From the IMG/VR virus record IMGVR_UViG_3300037201_000018, positions 1 through 64,000 of that record: a DNA stretch of 64,000 nt; one strand, written 5' to 3'. The notes under the pieces were generated by a model, which ran no database searches, was not told the DNA's origin, and saw only the letters and a program-made list of their open reading frames with translations. The translations under genes were made by a program, and so were the position numbers. Positions 23,020-32,095 of this stretch are shown in pieces. Position 1 is the stretch's first letter, and every line of letters starts with the position of its first letter. The stretch is from a virus.

Positions 23020-23507
23020 GCAAAGCGGTCGCGATCGGCTGTGGTTGCTTCATCGTGATCATCGTGGTCTCGATCCTACTGAGCGTGGCTTCCTACTGCT
23101 TCTGGCTCTTCAGGGACATGTTCCTGCCGGGCGACCGAGACAACCACCCACCGATCAACAACGCGAAGCTGATCGACCGGGCTTACGAGAACGAGCGGAT
23201 ACTCAACGCCGAGGTTTACGAGCAGGCGGCTGACAACGAAGAGCTGGACGTCCCTCAGGAACTCCTCAAGGCTCACAAGCGGGCGTTCGTCGAGGTCCAG
23301 AGGAACCTTAAGCGGAACATGGATCGGGAGGGGCGGAAGAGGGCCTATCACGAGCTGGCGGTAGAGACGAGGGGGAGCAGGAGACGGGCCGACCCCGATC
23401 CCCAATCTCAAGAGAGTCGGCAGCCTACGGAGAGTCAGCCATTAGAGACAGTTCCTCAACGACGTGCGATTCAGAGACCGGGCCGAACGCTGCTCGAAGA
23501 GAAGTAA
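22986..23507 (+). CDS. single-pass membrane protein with charged tail
   Basis: 173 residues. Gly-rich start, then a transmembrane helix with a Cys pair (IGCGCFIVIIVVSILLSVAS), then a long charged helical and Pro/Arg/Gln-rich tail. The topology is that of an inner-membrane spanin-type protein, but no outer-membrane partner is identified. Confidence 0.5.
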   Translation: MAGTVQGGGGVGKAVAIGCGCFIVIIVVSILLSVASYCFWLFRDMFLPGDRDNHPPINNAKLIDRAYENERILNAEVYEQAADNEELDVPQELLKAHKRAFVEVQRNLKRNMDREGRKRAYHELAVETRGSRRRADPDPQSQESRQPTESQPLETVPQRRAIQRPGRTLLEEK

Positions 23508-23519
23508 AGAGAGGAAACG

Positions 23520-23981
23520 ATGCTAGACCCTTACGTGATCGTCCCGATGCTGCTCATCCTACTCCTAGCGGTGTTCGCGTCGTACTTCATGGTCGCCCTA
23601 CTCGTCTACGTCCGACTGAAGGACGGGATAGTCCCCTCGCTCCTGTGGCTCGTCTATCCCCTGATCGTCTGGCTCAAGACCCGTAAGGTCCGTGCGCCAG
23701 TCAACCCGCTAACCCTCCTGACGAACGAGATCCTCGGCCTCAAGCTGCTGATGACCGAGAACCTGGTGACGATGAAGCTGATGCTACAAGGGAAGGGGCC
23801 AGCGTTTGTCCCAATCAAGGACGATCCCAAAGGTCCAATCAAGGACGATCCCACTGGGAACGTGATTAAGCCGATCCCGATAAGTGATCCCACTGCTCCC
23901 CTGTTACCGACGACAACGACGAGTACGACAGAGACCCCCCTGCCGAGTTCGATCGAGCCAGTTAAGCAGTTCGCTCGCTAG
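23520..23981 (+). CDS. membrane protein with Pro/Thr-rich tail and short repeats
   Basis: 153 residues. N-terminal transmembrane helix (VPMLLILLLAVFASYFMVAL) and a second hydrophobic stretch. The C-terminal half has a short repeat (PIKDDPKG, PIKDDPTG) and a Thr-rich linker (LPTTTTSTTETPLPSS) similar to Thr/Ser runs elsewhere in this window. Function unknown. Confidence 0.5.
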   Translation: MLDPYVIVPMLLILLLAVFASYFMVALLVYVRLKDGIVPSLLWLVYPLIVWLKTRKVRAPVNPLTLLTNEILGLKLLMTENLVTMKLMLQGKGPAFVPIKDDPKGPIKDDPTGNVIKPIPISDPTAPLLPTTTTSTTETPLPSSIEPVKQFAR

Positions 23982-23997
23982 ATAGAAGGAAACTGAG

Positions 23998-24861
23998 ATG
24001 GACTTCGCATACGGTTGGAACGTCGCGAAAGAGGATCACGCCCAGCTGATGGCGACCCAGCAGCGGTTTGACTTGTCCCACTACATGGCCTACAAGATCC
24101 CGCGGCAGGTCGACCAGCGGAAGCACGTCAGGATCAAGAACCAGCAGCAGGTTGGAGCTTGCTCGGGGTTCTCTCGCTCGACGATCCAGGAGACGTTGCA
24201 CGGGATATTGACCAAGTGGAAAATCCCCGTCAACCTCTCTGCCAACTTCGCGTACATCACGAACCAGCAGCGGTGCGGCTGTACGGGAGGAGACAAGGGG
24301 GCGACAATTAGTGGCTCGGCGATTGCTGCCAAGCAGGACGGCATTTGCCTGGAGTCGATGGCCCCCTTCCGCGGGGTCTACGATCCCAACATCTCGGGTC
24401 AGTCTCGTCAGTTCGCTCGGCAGCACACCGTCCAGAGTCACTCAGTCATTTCGTCCTATAGAGCGGCGATCCAGTACCTCGGCACAGTCGGGTGCATCCA
24501 GATCGGGATGCCGGTCGGCAACGGCTTCCAGTCGTGCAAGGGACCACTGACGACTCAGATGATCAGGAGGGACGTACAGAGTCCAGAAGGTGGCCATGCC
24601 CTCGCGATCGTTGGCTACCTGCTCCCCCAGACGATCGGGATCGAGACGAGAGAGGAAGATCCCTGGTTGTTAGGGGTCAACTCCTGGACCGAGGAGTTCG
24701 GCGACAACGGGTTCTTCTACGTCGAGCCAGAGGGAGCTGACCTACTCCTTTCCATGATCAGTCACGGTGAGGTCGAGTGCGTGGGGATGTCCAAGCAGGA
24801 GACCTTCAAGGGCGACGACAACAACTCGATCGACTTCGACGACGAAACGATCCTCTGCTGA
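23998..24861 (+). CDS. papain-like cysteine protease (C1 family)
   Basis: 287 residues with all papain-family landmarks in order: oxyanion Gln49 and catalytic Cys55 in NQQQVGACSGFS, catalytic His200 in GGHALAIVGY, and Asn228 in GVNSW followed by GDNGFFYV. No signal peptide is evident. Known family: endopeptidases, peptidases and bleomycin hydrolase types. In this phage it could process virion proteins, act in lysis next to the membrane proteins, or attack host proteins; the sequence does not say which. Confidence 0.85.
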   Translation: MDFAYGWNVAKEDHAQLMATQQRFDLSHYMAYKIPRQVDQRKHVRIKNQQQVGACSGFSRSTIQETLHGILTKWKIPVNLSANFAYITNQQRCGCTGGDKGATISGSAIAAKQDGICLESMAPFRGVYDPNISGQSRQFARQHTVQSHSVISSYRAAIQYLGTVGCIQIGMPVGNGFQSCKGPLTTQMIRRDVQSPEGGHALAIVGYLLPQTIGIETREEDPWLLGVNSWTEEFGDNGFFYVEPEGADLLLSMISHGEVECVGMSKQETFKGDDNNSIDFDDETILC

Positions 24862-24873
24862 AAGGCAACTCGA

Positions 24874-25071
24874 ATGGGAGATAAGTCACTAGTTGTTGAG
24901 TCCGAACAGTGGATTGCTGGGGATCGAAAACGATCTGCGGAAGACTTGTTACGCGAGTGGATTGCCTACGGTAGTGGTATTGAACTGGGAATCAAACACG
25001 ACGCTCGCTTAATCAATGAAGCTCGGAAGAGTCTAAGAGAAGTAATACTTGGTCAGGGAATGCAATCATGA
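24874..25071 (+). CDS. hypothetical protein, 65 aa
   Basis: Helical, soluble (DRKRSAEDLLREWIAYGSG). The end overlaps the start of the lipoprotein gene (ATGA). Not recognised. Confidence 0.5.
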   Translation: MGDKSLVVESEQWIAGDRKRSAEDLLREWIAYGSGIELGIKHDARLINEARKSLREVILGQGMQS

Positions 25072-26468
25072 ACAAACTTGTACTCGTCCTCTTCGTCTTG
25101 CTACTCTGCGGGTGTACCGCGGGGAAGGCTCAATCGACTGGCCCCGCGTCTCAGTCAAGCTATAACGACTCTGACTCGCAGGACCAACCCCTGGTTTACA
25201 ATAACCCTGACCAACCAGAACCTCGTCAGATCCCTCAGCGAAAGAGGTACAGCTCAGTCAAGACGAGGAGGACGAACGCCCCTCCCGCCGCGCCTCCGAC
25301 GGAGGACGAGGACAACTCCCAATCCAGTCGATTGGCTCTCTGTCCTCCGATCGACATCCCGCTGGGTTGGACTGGCTCGGTGATCTACGAGCAACCAGGG
25401 AAAGTCTGTCCCAACTGTCCCAAGCTCCACAAGGCGATCCTCGCAGCGGGGTATCACATCGCGGCTCCCGGAGACGACACCGACGCTCCCTACCTCTCGG
25501 TAGTGCTCCAAGGGGCGACAGACGAGGAAGTAGAGCAGTTATTCATCCAGAGGAATATCACGTTGACCCCGACGGTCGTCGACTTCGAGAACGGCAAGGA
25601 GGTGACTCGCACGGTCGGCTACCTGGGGACTGACGCCGAGGTTCAGGCGATCCTGATCAAGAACCCCGTGATCCGCCCCGCCATCCGGCAGCGAATGATC
25701 AGAGACAACAGTCGTCAGCGATCGTCGCGCAGCAGCGAGGTTCCGCCGACGAAGAGCCGAAGCAAGATCGAGTACGCCGTTGATCAAGTTCCTGAGGATG
25801 AGGAAAGTCAAAGCGAACTATATCGGAAGGCCCTCGCTGCTGCTGATGAAGCTGATAGAACTGGGGGCTGGAAAAGTTATTATGCGACTCCAGTCAAATC
25901 TAGTTCCCCTCAGTATCAAAAGGTGAGTGAAATTGACTTCAGCGCCTATCCAGATGGGACTAAGATCAAGACTTACGACTGTGGGAATCCTGAGCATCCC
26001 CAGATTGGAACTGTCACAGTTAGGAACGGCAATCCGATCAGGGAAGACGGATCTAACTGTTTATCTCCTATGACTACCTACAGCACAACAGTTCCTTACT
26101 CAAATCGAATGACGGTAACTCTCCCTACCGATCCCCCGGTTCAGTACGACGCTCCGCCCCAGCAGGGCTATCCAGTAACGGTCGTCGACTGCGGGAGACC
26201 AGACCATCCAGTGATCGGGAGTTACCAAACTCCAGTGATGACACAGAATTATCAACCGAGTTACTCGTCGTCTAACTACTCAAGTCCGAACTACTCCCAA
26301 GGCTATCCCCAACAAAACTACGGCAACGGTTATTCGCAGCAAGTAGTCCCGATGAACTACCAATCCTACGCTCCCCCAGTCAATATTCAATCTTACGGTC
26401 AATACTACGGAGGTGGCTTCTCTGGCGGGTGTCCTCCAGGCGGTTGTCCTCCGAGATATGGTTACTAA
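25068..26468 (+). CDS. lipoprotein with thioredoxin-like CxxC and Tyr/Gln/Pro-rich tail
   Basis: 466 residues. A signal peptide ends in the lipobox LLCGC (Cys at about residue 15), so the protein is probably lipid-anchored. A folded domain around residues 100-200 has the sequence KVCPNCPKLHKAILAAGYHI, then APYLSVVLQG and TLTPTVVDFENGKEV, a thioredoxin-like pattern with CPNC as redox pair. Two later segments contain paired Cys (YDCGNPEHPQIG, VDCGRPDHPVIG), a short repeat. The tail is Ser/Tyr/Gln/Pro-rich. Reaction and partner unknown; lipoproteins in phages often alter the host surface. Confidence 0.6.
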   Translation: MNKLVLVLFVLLLCGCTAGKAQSTGPASQSSYNDSDSQDQPLVYNNPDQPEPRQIPQRKRYSSVKTRRTNAPPAAPPTEDEDNSQSSRLALCPPIDIPLGWTGSVIYEQPGKVCPNCPKLHKAILAAGYHIAAPGDDTDAPYLSVVLQGATDEEVEQLFIQRNITLTPTVVDFENGKEVTRTVGYLGTDAEVQAILIKNPVIRPAIRQRMIRDNSRQRSSRSSEVPPTKSRSKIEYAVDQVPEDEESQSELYRKALAAADEADRTGGWKSYYATPVKSSSPQYQKVSEIDFSAYPDGTKIKTYDCGNPEHPQIGTVTVRNGNPIREDGSNCLSPMTTYSTTVPYSNRMTVTLPTDPPVQYDAPPQQGYPVTVVDCGRPDHPVIGSYQTPVMTQNYQPSYSSSNYSSPNYSQGYPQQNYGNGYSQQVVPMNYQSYAPPVNIQSYGQYYGGGFSGGCPPGGCPPRYGY

Positions 26469-26479
26469 CCCGAGGAGAG

Positions 26480-26809
26480 ATGATGACGAATATCTTGACT
26501 TACCTGAAAGCATTGACTGATGGCCAAGCGAAAACCGAAGCTGCAAAGGCCGCGTTGGAGATGGTCGCGAAGGCTCAGGGGTCGCTCGAATCCCTGAAGG
26601 CTGCCGAACAGCAGGCCGTCGACGACCTGAACGACATGCTGGCCGCTGACGGCTACCTGATCCGCACGGGTCACGGACTCGCCTGTCTGCCGACGACCAC
26701 GAGCACGACGACGACCTTACCGGGAAACGTCGTCCCTCCCGCCGCAGGAGGCATCGTCGGAGAGCTGACGAACGTGGTTGAGGAAGCGGCTTCTCGGATT
26801 CCTTCGTAA
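26480..26809 (+). CDS. Ala-rich helical protein with Thr linker
   Basis: About 108 residues; GAGGAGA precedes two adjacent ATGs (26480, 26483). Long helix (AAKAALEMVAKAQGSLESLK), then LPTTTSTTTTLPG, then a hydrophobic short end. The Thr-rich linker resembles those in the membrane protein at 23520 and the mucin-like protein at 39846. Function unknown. Confidence 0.5.
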   Translation: MMTNILTYLKALTDGQAKTEAAKAALEMVAKAQGSLESLKAAEQQAVDDLNDMLAADGYLIRTGHGLACLPTTTSTTTTLPGNVVPPAAGGIVGELTNVVEEAASRIPS

Positions 26810-26831
26810 CACAACAAAGGGAGTGACTCAA

Positions 26832-27467
26832 GTGAAGTACAGAGACTTGTTCAAATCGTCCAAATTTCCGTTGATCCTCGCAGTCGCTGTGATGATCGCG
26901 ATCTGCATTCCTACGAAAACTGCTCAGGCTTACGGCGGTGCTGGCGGAGGGCTGCTGATCCCAGTCGCTACGAACTTCGCCTTCGGAGTCGGGGAGGGAA
27001 TCGGGAAGGCTCTCGTCAATCGAGCGTTCACGAGGCAGGTGGCTCATCAGGGGTACGGCTACGGGGCCTATGCTGCTCCCAACTGTTCTCAACCAGCCCA
27101 AGCCTACGGAGCGACTTACGCAACGCCTGTCTACTCAGCCCCAACCTATGCGGCTCCAAACTGTTCTCAACCATCTCAGTCGTATGCATCTCCAGCTTAC
27201 TCAGCCCCTAACTGCTCTCAGCCCGCTCAGTCTTACGGGGTTGCTCCGAGCTATTCGGTAGCTCCAGCTTATCAAGCTCAAGTCTACTCAGCACCAACCT
27301 ATGCGGCTCCGATGTACGCAGCTCCTCCTGTCTACGCTTCGCCCGCCTATGGATACGGGATCGGGTTTGGTATTGGCTTCGGTGACGGTAGGGGAAGAGG
27401 CGACTACCGACGAGTTCACTACCACGAGAACCACAACGGGAATATCCACGGGACTTGGAGACGTTAG
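26832..27467 (+). CDS. secreted low-complexity Tyr/Ala/Pro/Cys protein
   Basis: 211 residues from a GTG eight bases after AAAGGGAG; an upstream ATG at 26778 would bury the signal peptide. Signal peptide (FPLILAVAVMIAICI then TQAYG-like end, AQA cleavage site). The mature part is made of APNCSQPxQSY units and similar Tyr/Ala/Ser/Pro stretches, ending in a His-rich tail (HYHENHNGNIHGTW). Looks like an exported structural or adhesive protein. Confidence 0.5.
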   Translation: MKYRDLFKSSKFPLILAVAVMIAICIPTKTAQAYGGAGGGLLIPVATNFAFGVGEGIGKALVNRAFTRQVAHQGYGYGAYAAPNCSQPAQAYGATYATPVYSAPTYAAPNCSQPSQSYASPAYSAPNCSQPAQSYGVAPSYSVAPAYQAQVYSAPTYAAPMYAAPPVYASPAYGYGIGFGIGFGDGRGRGDYRRVHYHENHNGNIHGTWRR

Positions 27468-27480
27468 TTCGACATGCTCG

Positions 27481-27544
27481 CGTCCGACCGTTGGACCGCA
27501 AACGGGTGTTGCTACCTCACAGGGTCTCAGCGGTCGGACGTTTT
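27481..27544 (+). terminator. strong stem-loop terminator
   Basis: Perfect 10-bp inverted repeat, CGTCCGACCG at 27481-27490 and CGGTCGGACG at 27531-27540, followed at once by TTTT. The 40-base loop is long for a simple terminator, so attenuation or protein control is possible. It separates the membrane/secreted gene run from the tail appendage genes. Confidence 0.75.
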
Positions 27545-27561
27545 AACTACATGAGATAACT

Positions 27562-27834
27562 ATGCCAATTGTTCCTGGATTCGTACCAGATTCGACTGCT
27601 AACTTCGTTCGTCCTCCAGCGAACGGATTCGGTTTGAGATTGTACGGAAGTAGTAGCGGTCACGTCGGGCTGAGGCCGGCAGCCGCAGCAGGAGCAGTCG
27701 ACTTTACACTCCCGGCAGCGGACGGAGCTAACACGAACGTGCTTCAGACTAATGGATCTGGCATCTTGAGTTTCGTGGCAGTTGGTGGTGCTGGTGCTCC
27801 GACTGCTCAAAACCTTCTAGCATTCATCTGGTGA
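27562..27834 (+). CDS. virion appendage protein, small
   Basis: 90 residues. Contains FTLPAADGANTNVLQTNGSG, a repeat type frequent in phage tail-fibre and structural proteins (a beta-hairpin with a TNG turn). It follows the terminator, so it probably starts a new transcript. Role inferred from motif type and neighbours. Confidence 0.5.
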   Translation: MPIVPGFVPDSTANFVRPPANGFGLRLYGSSSGHVGLRPAAAAGAVDFTLPAADGANTNVLQTNGSGILSFVAVGGAGAPTAQNLLAFIW

Positions 27835-27837
27835 TCG

Positions 27838-28299
27838 ATGGCTAAGACGAGTACCCTCCCCTGTACGCAAGCCTACTTCGACATCATGGCGAGCATCGTC
27901 CTCGCGACGGGGAACATCGGCACGACGATGACAACTGCCCCAACTTCGGGGAACCTCGTTCTGCTCCATACGGCGGGAGCGAACGACGGGGTCATTAAGT
28001 CCCTGATCGTGAGTATGGACGACAGTACGGCGAGGGTGCTCACGTTCTATCGAGCGATCGGGATCGTTACCCCGTTCTGGCCGATCGGCACGGTGAACAT
28101 CCCGATCAACTCTGGAGCGACTGGAGCGATCGCCAACGTCGACGTACTCGGGTCGGCGTTCCTGATCGGATTGGAATTGGACGCAGCTGGAAAGCCAATG
28201 CTTGGGATTCAAGCAGGTAACTCGATCTTCGTAGGCTGCCAGACGACAGTGACGACGGCGAAAACGATCAGCATCACCGGCAGCGCACAGGACTTCTAA
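27838..28299 (+). CDS. hypothetical structural protein, 153 aa
   Basis: Beta-rich and Gly/Ser/Thr-rich, low in charged residues (GNIGTTMTTAPTSGNLVLLH), typical for virion surface proteins. Head or tail appendage role is likely from position; no family named. Confidence 0.5.
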   Translation: MAKTSTLPCTQAYFDIMASIVLATGNIGTTMTTAPTSGNLVLLHTAGANDGVIKSLIVSMDDSTARVLTFYRAIGIVTPFWPIGTVNIPINSGATGAIANVDVLGSAFLIGLELDAAGKPMLGIQAGNSIFVGCQTTVTTAKTISITGSAQDF

Positions 28300-28301
28300 A
28301 C

Positions 28302-29552
28302 GTGCTCGCAGCGTTAAGCCAAGTCTCGATGTATCCCGAAGCTCGCGGACCGAGAAGGCTCGCCGGGCTCAATCGTGACTTGGCCGAGTGGTTCCCGGTC
28401 AACGGCGTCCCCGGCAACTTCGCCAGGATCACGAGTGCGGGAGCGTTTAGCGATAACGGGGGGACGGCAGCTTCGGAGGCATTTGGGGCTGGTGCAGTTT
28501 TTGGAGCTAACAACAACTGTACGGTTGTCGGAAATGGGTCAAGTGCGACCAACGCTAACTGTACGCTGATCGGGCAAAACACCAGTTCTTCGGGCAACGA
28601 GGGTGTGGCGATTGGCGTTGCGGCGGCAGTGACAGGCACGGCCGGGATAGCCATTGGGTATGGTTCGGCGGTAGCGTTGGCCAATACGTGCGTTATCGGC
28701 GCCTCTGGCACGAGCACCGGCTTCATCTCCGCTCTCTATTTTGGGATAACTGCGGCCGCCCCCCAGAATGTAAGCATCAACGCCTGCGGCGGCTCGGGCA
28801 GCAACATCGCAGGGGCTTCGATCACGATCGCGGGTGGCAAGAATACAGGGACTGGTGCTGCCGGGGCGATCATATTTTCTCAGTCGCTTCCGATCGCGAC
28901 GACAACCAGCTCTACGCTCAACGCTCTTGCGACCGTTGGCCAGTTCGATGGCGTGTACGGCGGTTTGACGCTCACGCAGCCGATCGCTCCGACTGGCTCT
29001 CCGACCGCGTTCATGATCACGGGCGCGGCCCACACGACACTGACGCTCTCCACCGAAGCGACGGACGTCAACTTCAACTTGGCAAGGACGGTTCAGTTCG
29101 CGACGGGGGCGATTGCAACTCAGCGAGCCTTCCGTGTCCAGGCACCGACCTACGGGTTCGTGGGGGCTTCGACGATCACGACTGCCGTGACGCTGGACGT
29201 CAGCGGTCCACCGATCGTCGGGAGCAACGCGACTTTCACGAGTGCGATCGCTCTCCGTGTGGGCGGTCTGACGCAGATCAACGGAAATCTGCAACTCGGG
29301 ACGGCTGGGAACAAGCTGCTCATTGCGACGGGATCGAACGCCAGCGCTGGAACAGGGACGCTCTCCAGCGGGACGGTCACGATCAGCACGACGGCGGTTA
29401 CGGCGAGCAGCCTGATTTTCCTCACGGACACAAGCAGCGGCATCAACATCGGAACATTGTCGGTTGGGACGATCACGGCGGCAACTTCGTTTGTGGTAAA
29501 CAGCAGCAATGTCGCAGACGCCTCGACGTTCAATTGGATTATTATCAATTAG
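28302..29552 (+). CDS. tail fibre-like protein with YadA-type repeats
   Basis: 416 residues, GTG start. About residues 65-130 form short left-handed beta-roll repeats (NCTVVGNGSSA, NCTLIGQNTSSS, GVAIGVAAAVTGTAGIAIG) like the heads of trimeric autotransporters and several phage fibres. The remainder is Ala/Thr/Ser-rich with little charge. Likely a trimeric receptor-facing fibre; host range role is inferred. Confidence 0.6.
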   Translation: MLAALSQVSMYPEARGPRRLAGLNRDLAEWFPVNGVPGNFARITSAGAFSDNGGTAASEAFGAGAVFGANNNCTVVGNGSSATNANCTLIGQNTSSSGNEGVAIGVAAAVTGTAGIAIGYGSAVALANTCVIGASGTSTGFISALYFGITAAAPQNVSINACGGSGSNIAGASITIAGGKNTGTGAAGAIIFSQSLPIATTTSSTLNALATVGQFDGVYGGLTLTQPIAPTGSPTAFMITGAAHTTLTLSTEATDVNFNLARTVQFATGAIATQRAFRVQAPTYGFVGASTITTAVTLDVSGPPIVGSNATFTSAIALRVGGLTQINGNLQLGTAGNKLLIATGSNASAGTGTLSSGTVTISTTAVTASSLIFLTDTSSGINIGTLSVGTITAATSFVVNSSNVADASTFNWIIIN

Positions 29553-29560
29553 GTGAAAAG

Positions 29561-29860
29561 ATGGCCGCAGGTACAGTCACGCTTACCTTCAGTGATTCCG
29601 CCGACATAACTAACCTGCTCAACGCGATGGAATCGAACTACAATTTCGCCAAGAATGGGGGTGGATTAACGGGCGGGCAGTTTGCCCTGAATCAGATGGT
29701 TGCATGGTTTCAATCGCAGTTCGCTCAGTACAACCAGATGCTGGCGAGTCAGGCAGCGTCAGCGGCTTCAGCGGCGGCACTAGCAGGACAGACGACAATA
29801 TCATTGGTGCCATACGAAGCGGTGGGCCTTGGTGGAACAATAACAGCGTCTAGTCCCTAA
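29561..29860 (+). CDS. small Ala-rich structural protein
   Basis: 99 residues. The ATG at 29561 is preceded by AGGTGA; a longer upstream frame is a shadow of the fibre gene. Helical with an Ala run (SQAASAASAAALAGQTT). Possibly a fibre chaperone or shaft piece. Confidence 0.5.
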   Translation: MAAGTVTLTFSDSADITNLLNAMESNYNFAKNGGGLTGGQFALNQMVAWFQSQFAQYNQMLASQAASAASAAALAGQTTISLVPYEAVGLGGTITASSP

Positions 29861-29876
29861 CAAAAGGAGCGATACG

Positions 29877-30098
29877 GTGGTTTTGAGAAACGTCGAAAAA
29901 GTAGAGGAGATGTTGAGGCGAGACCTAACCGTCCTGCGTCAGCAACGGTCGCAACTAGAGCAGCAGAAGCAGCAGGTCGATCAGCAACTTGTTCAGCTTA
30001 ACCGAGCGATCGCGGAGTGGGAGGAAGTCGTCGTCGAGGAGAACGGCCAGAAGAGGGAAACGATCAAAAGAGGAAGTCTCACGAACGAAGTCGACTGA
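29877..30098 (+). CDS. coiled-coil protein, 73 aa
   Basis: GTG start after AAAGGAG. Almost all coiled coil (LRQQRSQLEQQKQQVDQQLV). Likely a trimerisation or assembly helper for the neighbouring fibre proteins. Confidence 0.5.
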   Translation: MVLRNVEKVEEMLRRDLTVLRQQRSQLEQQKQQVDQQLVQLNRAIAEWEEVVVEENGQKRETIKRGSLTNEVD

Positions 30099-30106
30099 GG
30101 TAAGCA

Positions 30107-32095
30107 ATGGCAACTGCGACTATCGAGGCTCTCGTCGGGATCAGCGGGCTCACGCTGCTGGTGGACCTCTACCCGCTCGGGAGCGACACAATCTCCTTAA
30201 ACGGCGGTACGCTGACAGAGGCGACGAACCGTAAGGGCCTCTACACAGGGACATTCACCTCGACGGGGTTCAGTGGCGAGTATCAGGCGTTCGTCTATCC
30301 CTCTGGCTCAGTGTCGCAGAGGGTCTACGTCGGCTACGTGAACATCACAGACGCAGCATCTTTGCATCGGATCGTTGACAACGCAGCAGACGCCTCAGTC
30401 GACATCACGGGTTGTAGTTCAAACGTCGGAGCGTTTTTGGGAACGGTATCGAAGGGAGCAGCTGGTTACGCCGGAATGGACTGGGGGCAGATGACGAACC
30501 TGACCGCGGTGACTACCCTGACGAATACGACGATCGCCACGAGCCAAGTCATCGCCACGGTCACTAATCAGCTCACCGCCGCAGCAATTGCGACAGGAGT
30601 CTGGGAGGATACGACCGCGGGAGGAGACTTCGGGACGGCTGGCAGCATCGGTCTCCTGCTCGTCACGAACGTCAACGCGACGATCGGCAGCCGACTAGCG
30701 ACCTCAGGATACACAGCCCCGACGAACCTGACAGCAGCCCAGATCGCGACTGGAGTCTGGCAAGACGCAACTGCTGGAGACTTCACCGTCTCGGGGAGCA
30801 TCGGTAAGAGCTTATTCACGAGTGGCAACGCCCCCGGAGCTGCGTCTGGTCTGGCACTCGTCGGTTCCAACATGGGAAGTGCCAGTTCAGTCACTGCGGC
30901 GATCACGCTCCCCGCTATCCCGAACAACTGGATCTCAGCGGCCGGGATCGCCGCCAATGCACTCAACGGAAAGGGTGACTGGCTCCTGGCAGTTAATTAC
31001 ACAGCACCTCCGACGTCGGCACAAACGGCTACAGCGGTGTGGCAAGACTCGACTGCTGGGGACTTCACCGCGGCTGGGTCTATCGGTAAGTCCCTCGCAC
31101 CAGCAACCCTCGGAGCCGTACCAGGAGCCTCAGGCGGGTTCCTGATCGCGGGAGCCAACGCAGCGACGACGTTCGCCACGCTGACTTCGACGGGAGCATT
31201 TACGGTCAACGGCGTGTCAAATGTATCACAAACAGGGGACAGCTTCGCGAGAATCGGGGCGCTTGGTGCTGGACTGACTGGGATCACTGGAGTTACTCTG
31301 GCAGCGAGCCAACCAGGAGTTACGATCCCTACGGTTACGACAGTCACCAACCAGCTGACGGCAGCGGTCATCGGTGGGGCAGTCTGGGACGTCACCCTCT
31401 CGGGCCACCTGGTAGGCGGGTCGACTGGAGCGGCACTGAACGCAGCTGGCTCGGCCGGTGACCCATGGTCGACGTTGATCCCCGGTGCTTACGGAGCTGG
31501 GACAGCAGGGAACCTCGTCGGTAACAACCTGGCGACGATCCTGACGAACCTCAACTCGCTTGTCACGACTGTCGGAGCCGCCGGTGCTGGATTGACAGCA
31601 CTCGCGTCTGCCACGAACCTGGCAACAGCCAACACGGACATCAACGCCCTGATTACGACAGTCGGAGTTGCAGGTGCAGGATTAACGGCGCTGGCCCCTG
31701 CCTCGACTGCCCTCTCCTCCGTCGTCTGGACGAACGCGAGAGCGGGATATCAGGACAATCTCAACGTCGGAGGCAATGTCGCTTCTTCGTCTCAGTCAGT
31801 CACTCTCCTCGGGGCGATCGCCACAGTTGATGCCGACGTCCTCACGAGACTCGCCGCGACGTCCTACACGGTTCCTCCGACAGCAGCAGCGATTCAGTTG
31901 CAAGTCTTTAACGGGCTCGTCGATGGGACTTACTCCCTGAGACAGTGTGTCAAGGCAGCGGCTGCTGGCGCAGGCGGGGCATTGACTGGCGGACCTGGAC
32001 CGTCTCTCGCGTTTAAGTCTCTCGACGGAACAACTGCGTTCACTTGTACTGTCGACTCTTCGGGTGACAGATCAGGATTCAACTACACACTATGA
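30107..32095 (+). CDS. large repeat-containing appendage protein
   Basis: 662 residues. The first about 100 residues form an Ig-like or collar-like beta domain (TLLVDLYPLGSDTISLNGG). The body repeats VWxDxTAGDFxxxGSIGKSL, with three clear copies near 30601, 30760 and 31039 and a more diverged fourth (VWDVTLSGHLVGGSTGAAL). The rest is Ala/Thr/Gly-rich. Such VW-type repeats are common in phage side tail fibres and collar appendages. The next gene starts at its stop. Confidence 0.6.
   Translation: MATATIEALVGISGLTLLVDLYPLGSDTISLNGGTLTEATNRKGLYTGTFTSTGFSGEYQAFVYPSGSVSQRVYVGYVNITDAASLHRIVDNAADASVDITGCSSNVGAFLGTVSKGAAGYAGMDWGQMTNLTAVTTLTNTTIATSQVIATVTNQLTAAAIATGVWEDTTAGGDFGTAGSIGLLLVTNVNATIGSRLATSGYTAPTNLTAAQIATGVWQDATAGDFTVSGSIGKSLFTSGNAPGAASGLALVGSNMGSASSVTAAITLPAIPNNWISAAGIAANALNGKGDWLLAVNYTAPPTSAQTATAVWQDSTAGDFTAAGSIGKSLAPATLGAVPGASGGFLIAGANAATTFATLTSTGAFTVNGVSNVSQTGDSFARIGALGAGLTGITGVTLAASQPGVTIPTVTTVTNQLTAAVIGGAVWDVTLSGHLVGGSTGAALNAAGSAGDPWSTLIPGAYGAGTAGNLVGNNLATILTNLNSLVTTVGAAGAGLTALASATNLATANTDINALITTVGVAGAGLTALAPASTALSSVVWTNARAGYQDNLNVGGNVASSSQSVTLLGAIATVDADVLTRLAATSYTVPPTAAAIQLQVFNGLVDGTYSLRQCVKAAAAGAGGALTGGPGPSLAFKSLDGTTAFTCTVDSSGDRSGFNYTL

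Noticed and set aside
28688-29860. 390-residue plus-strand ORF overlapping the fibre gene
   Set aside because: Arg/Asp/Cys-rich shadow; only its last 99 residues, from ATG 29561, look like a real protein.
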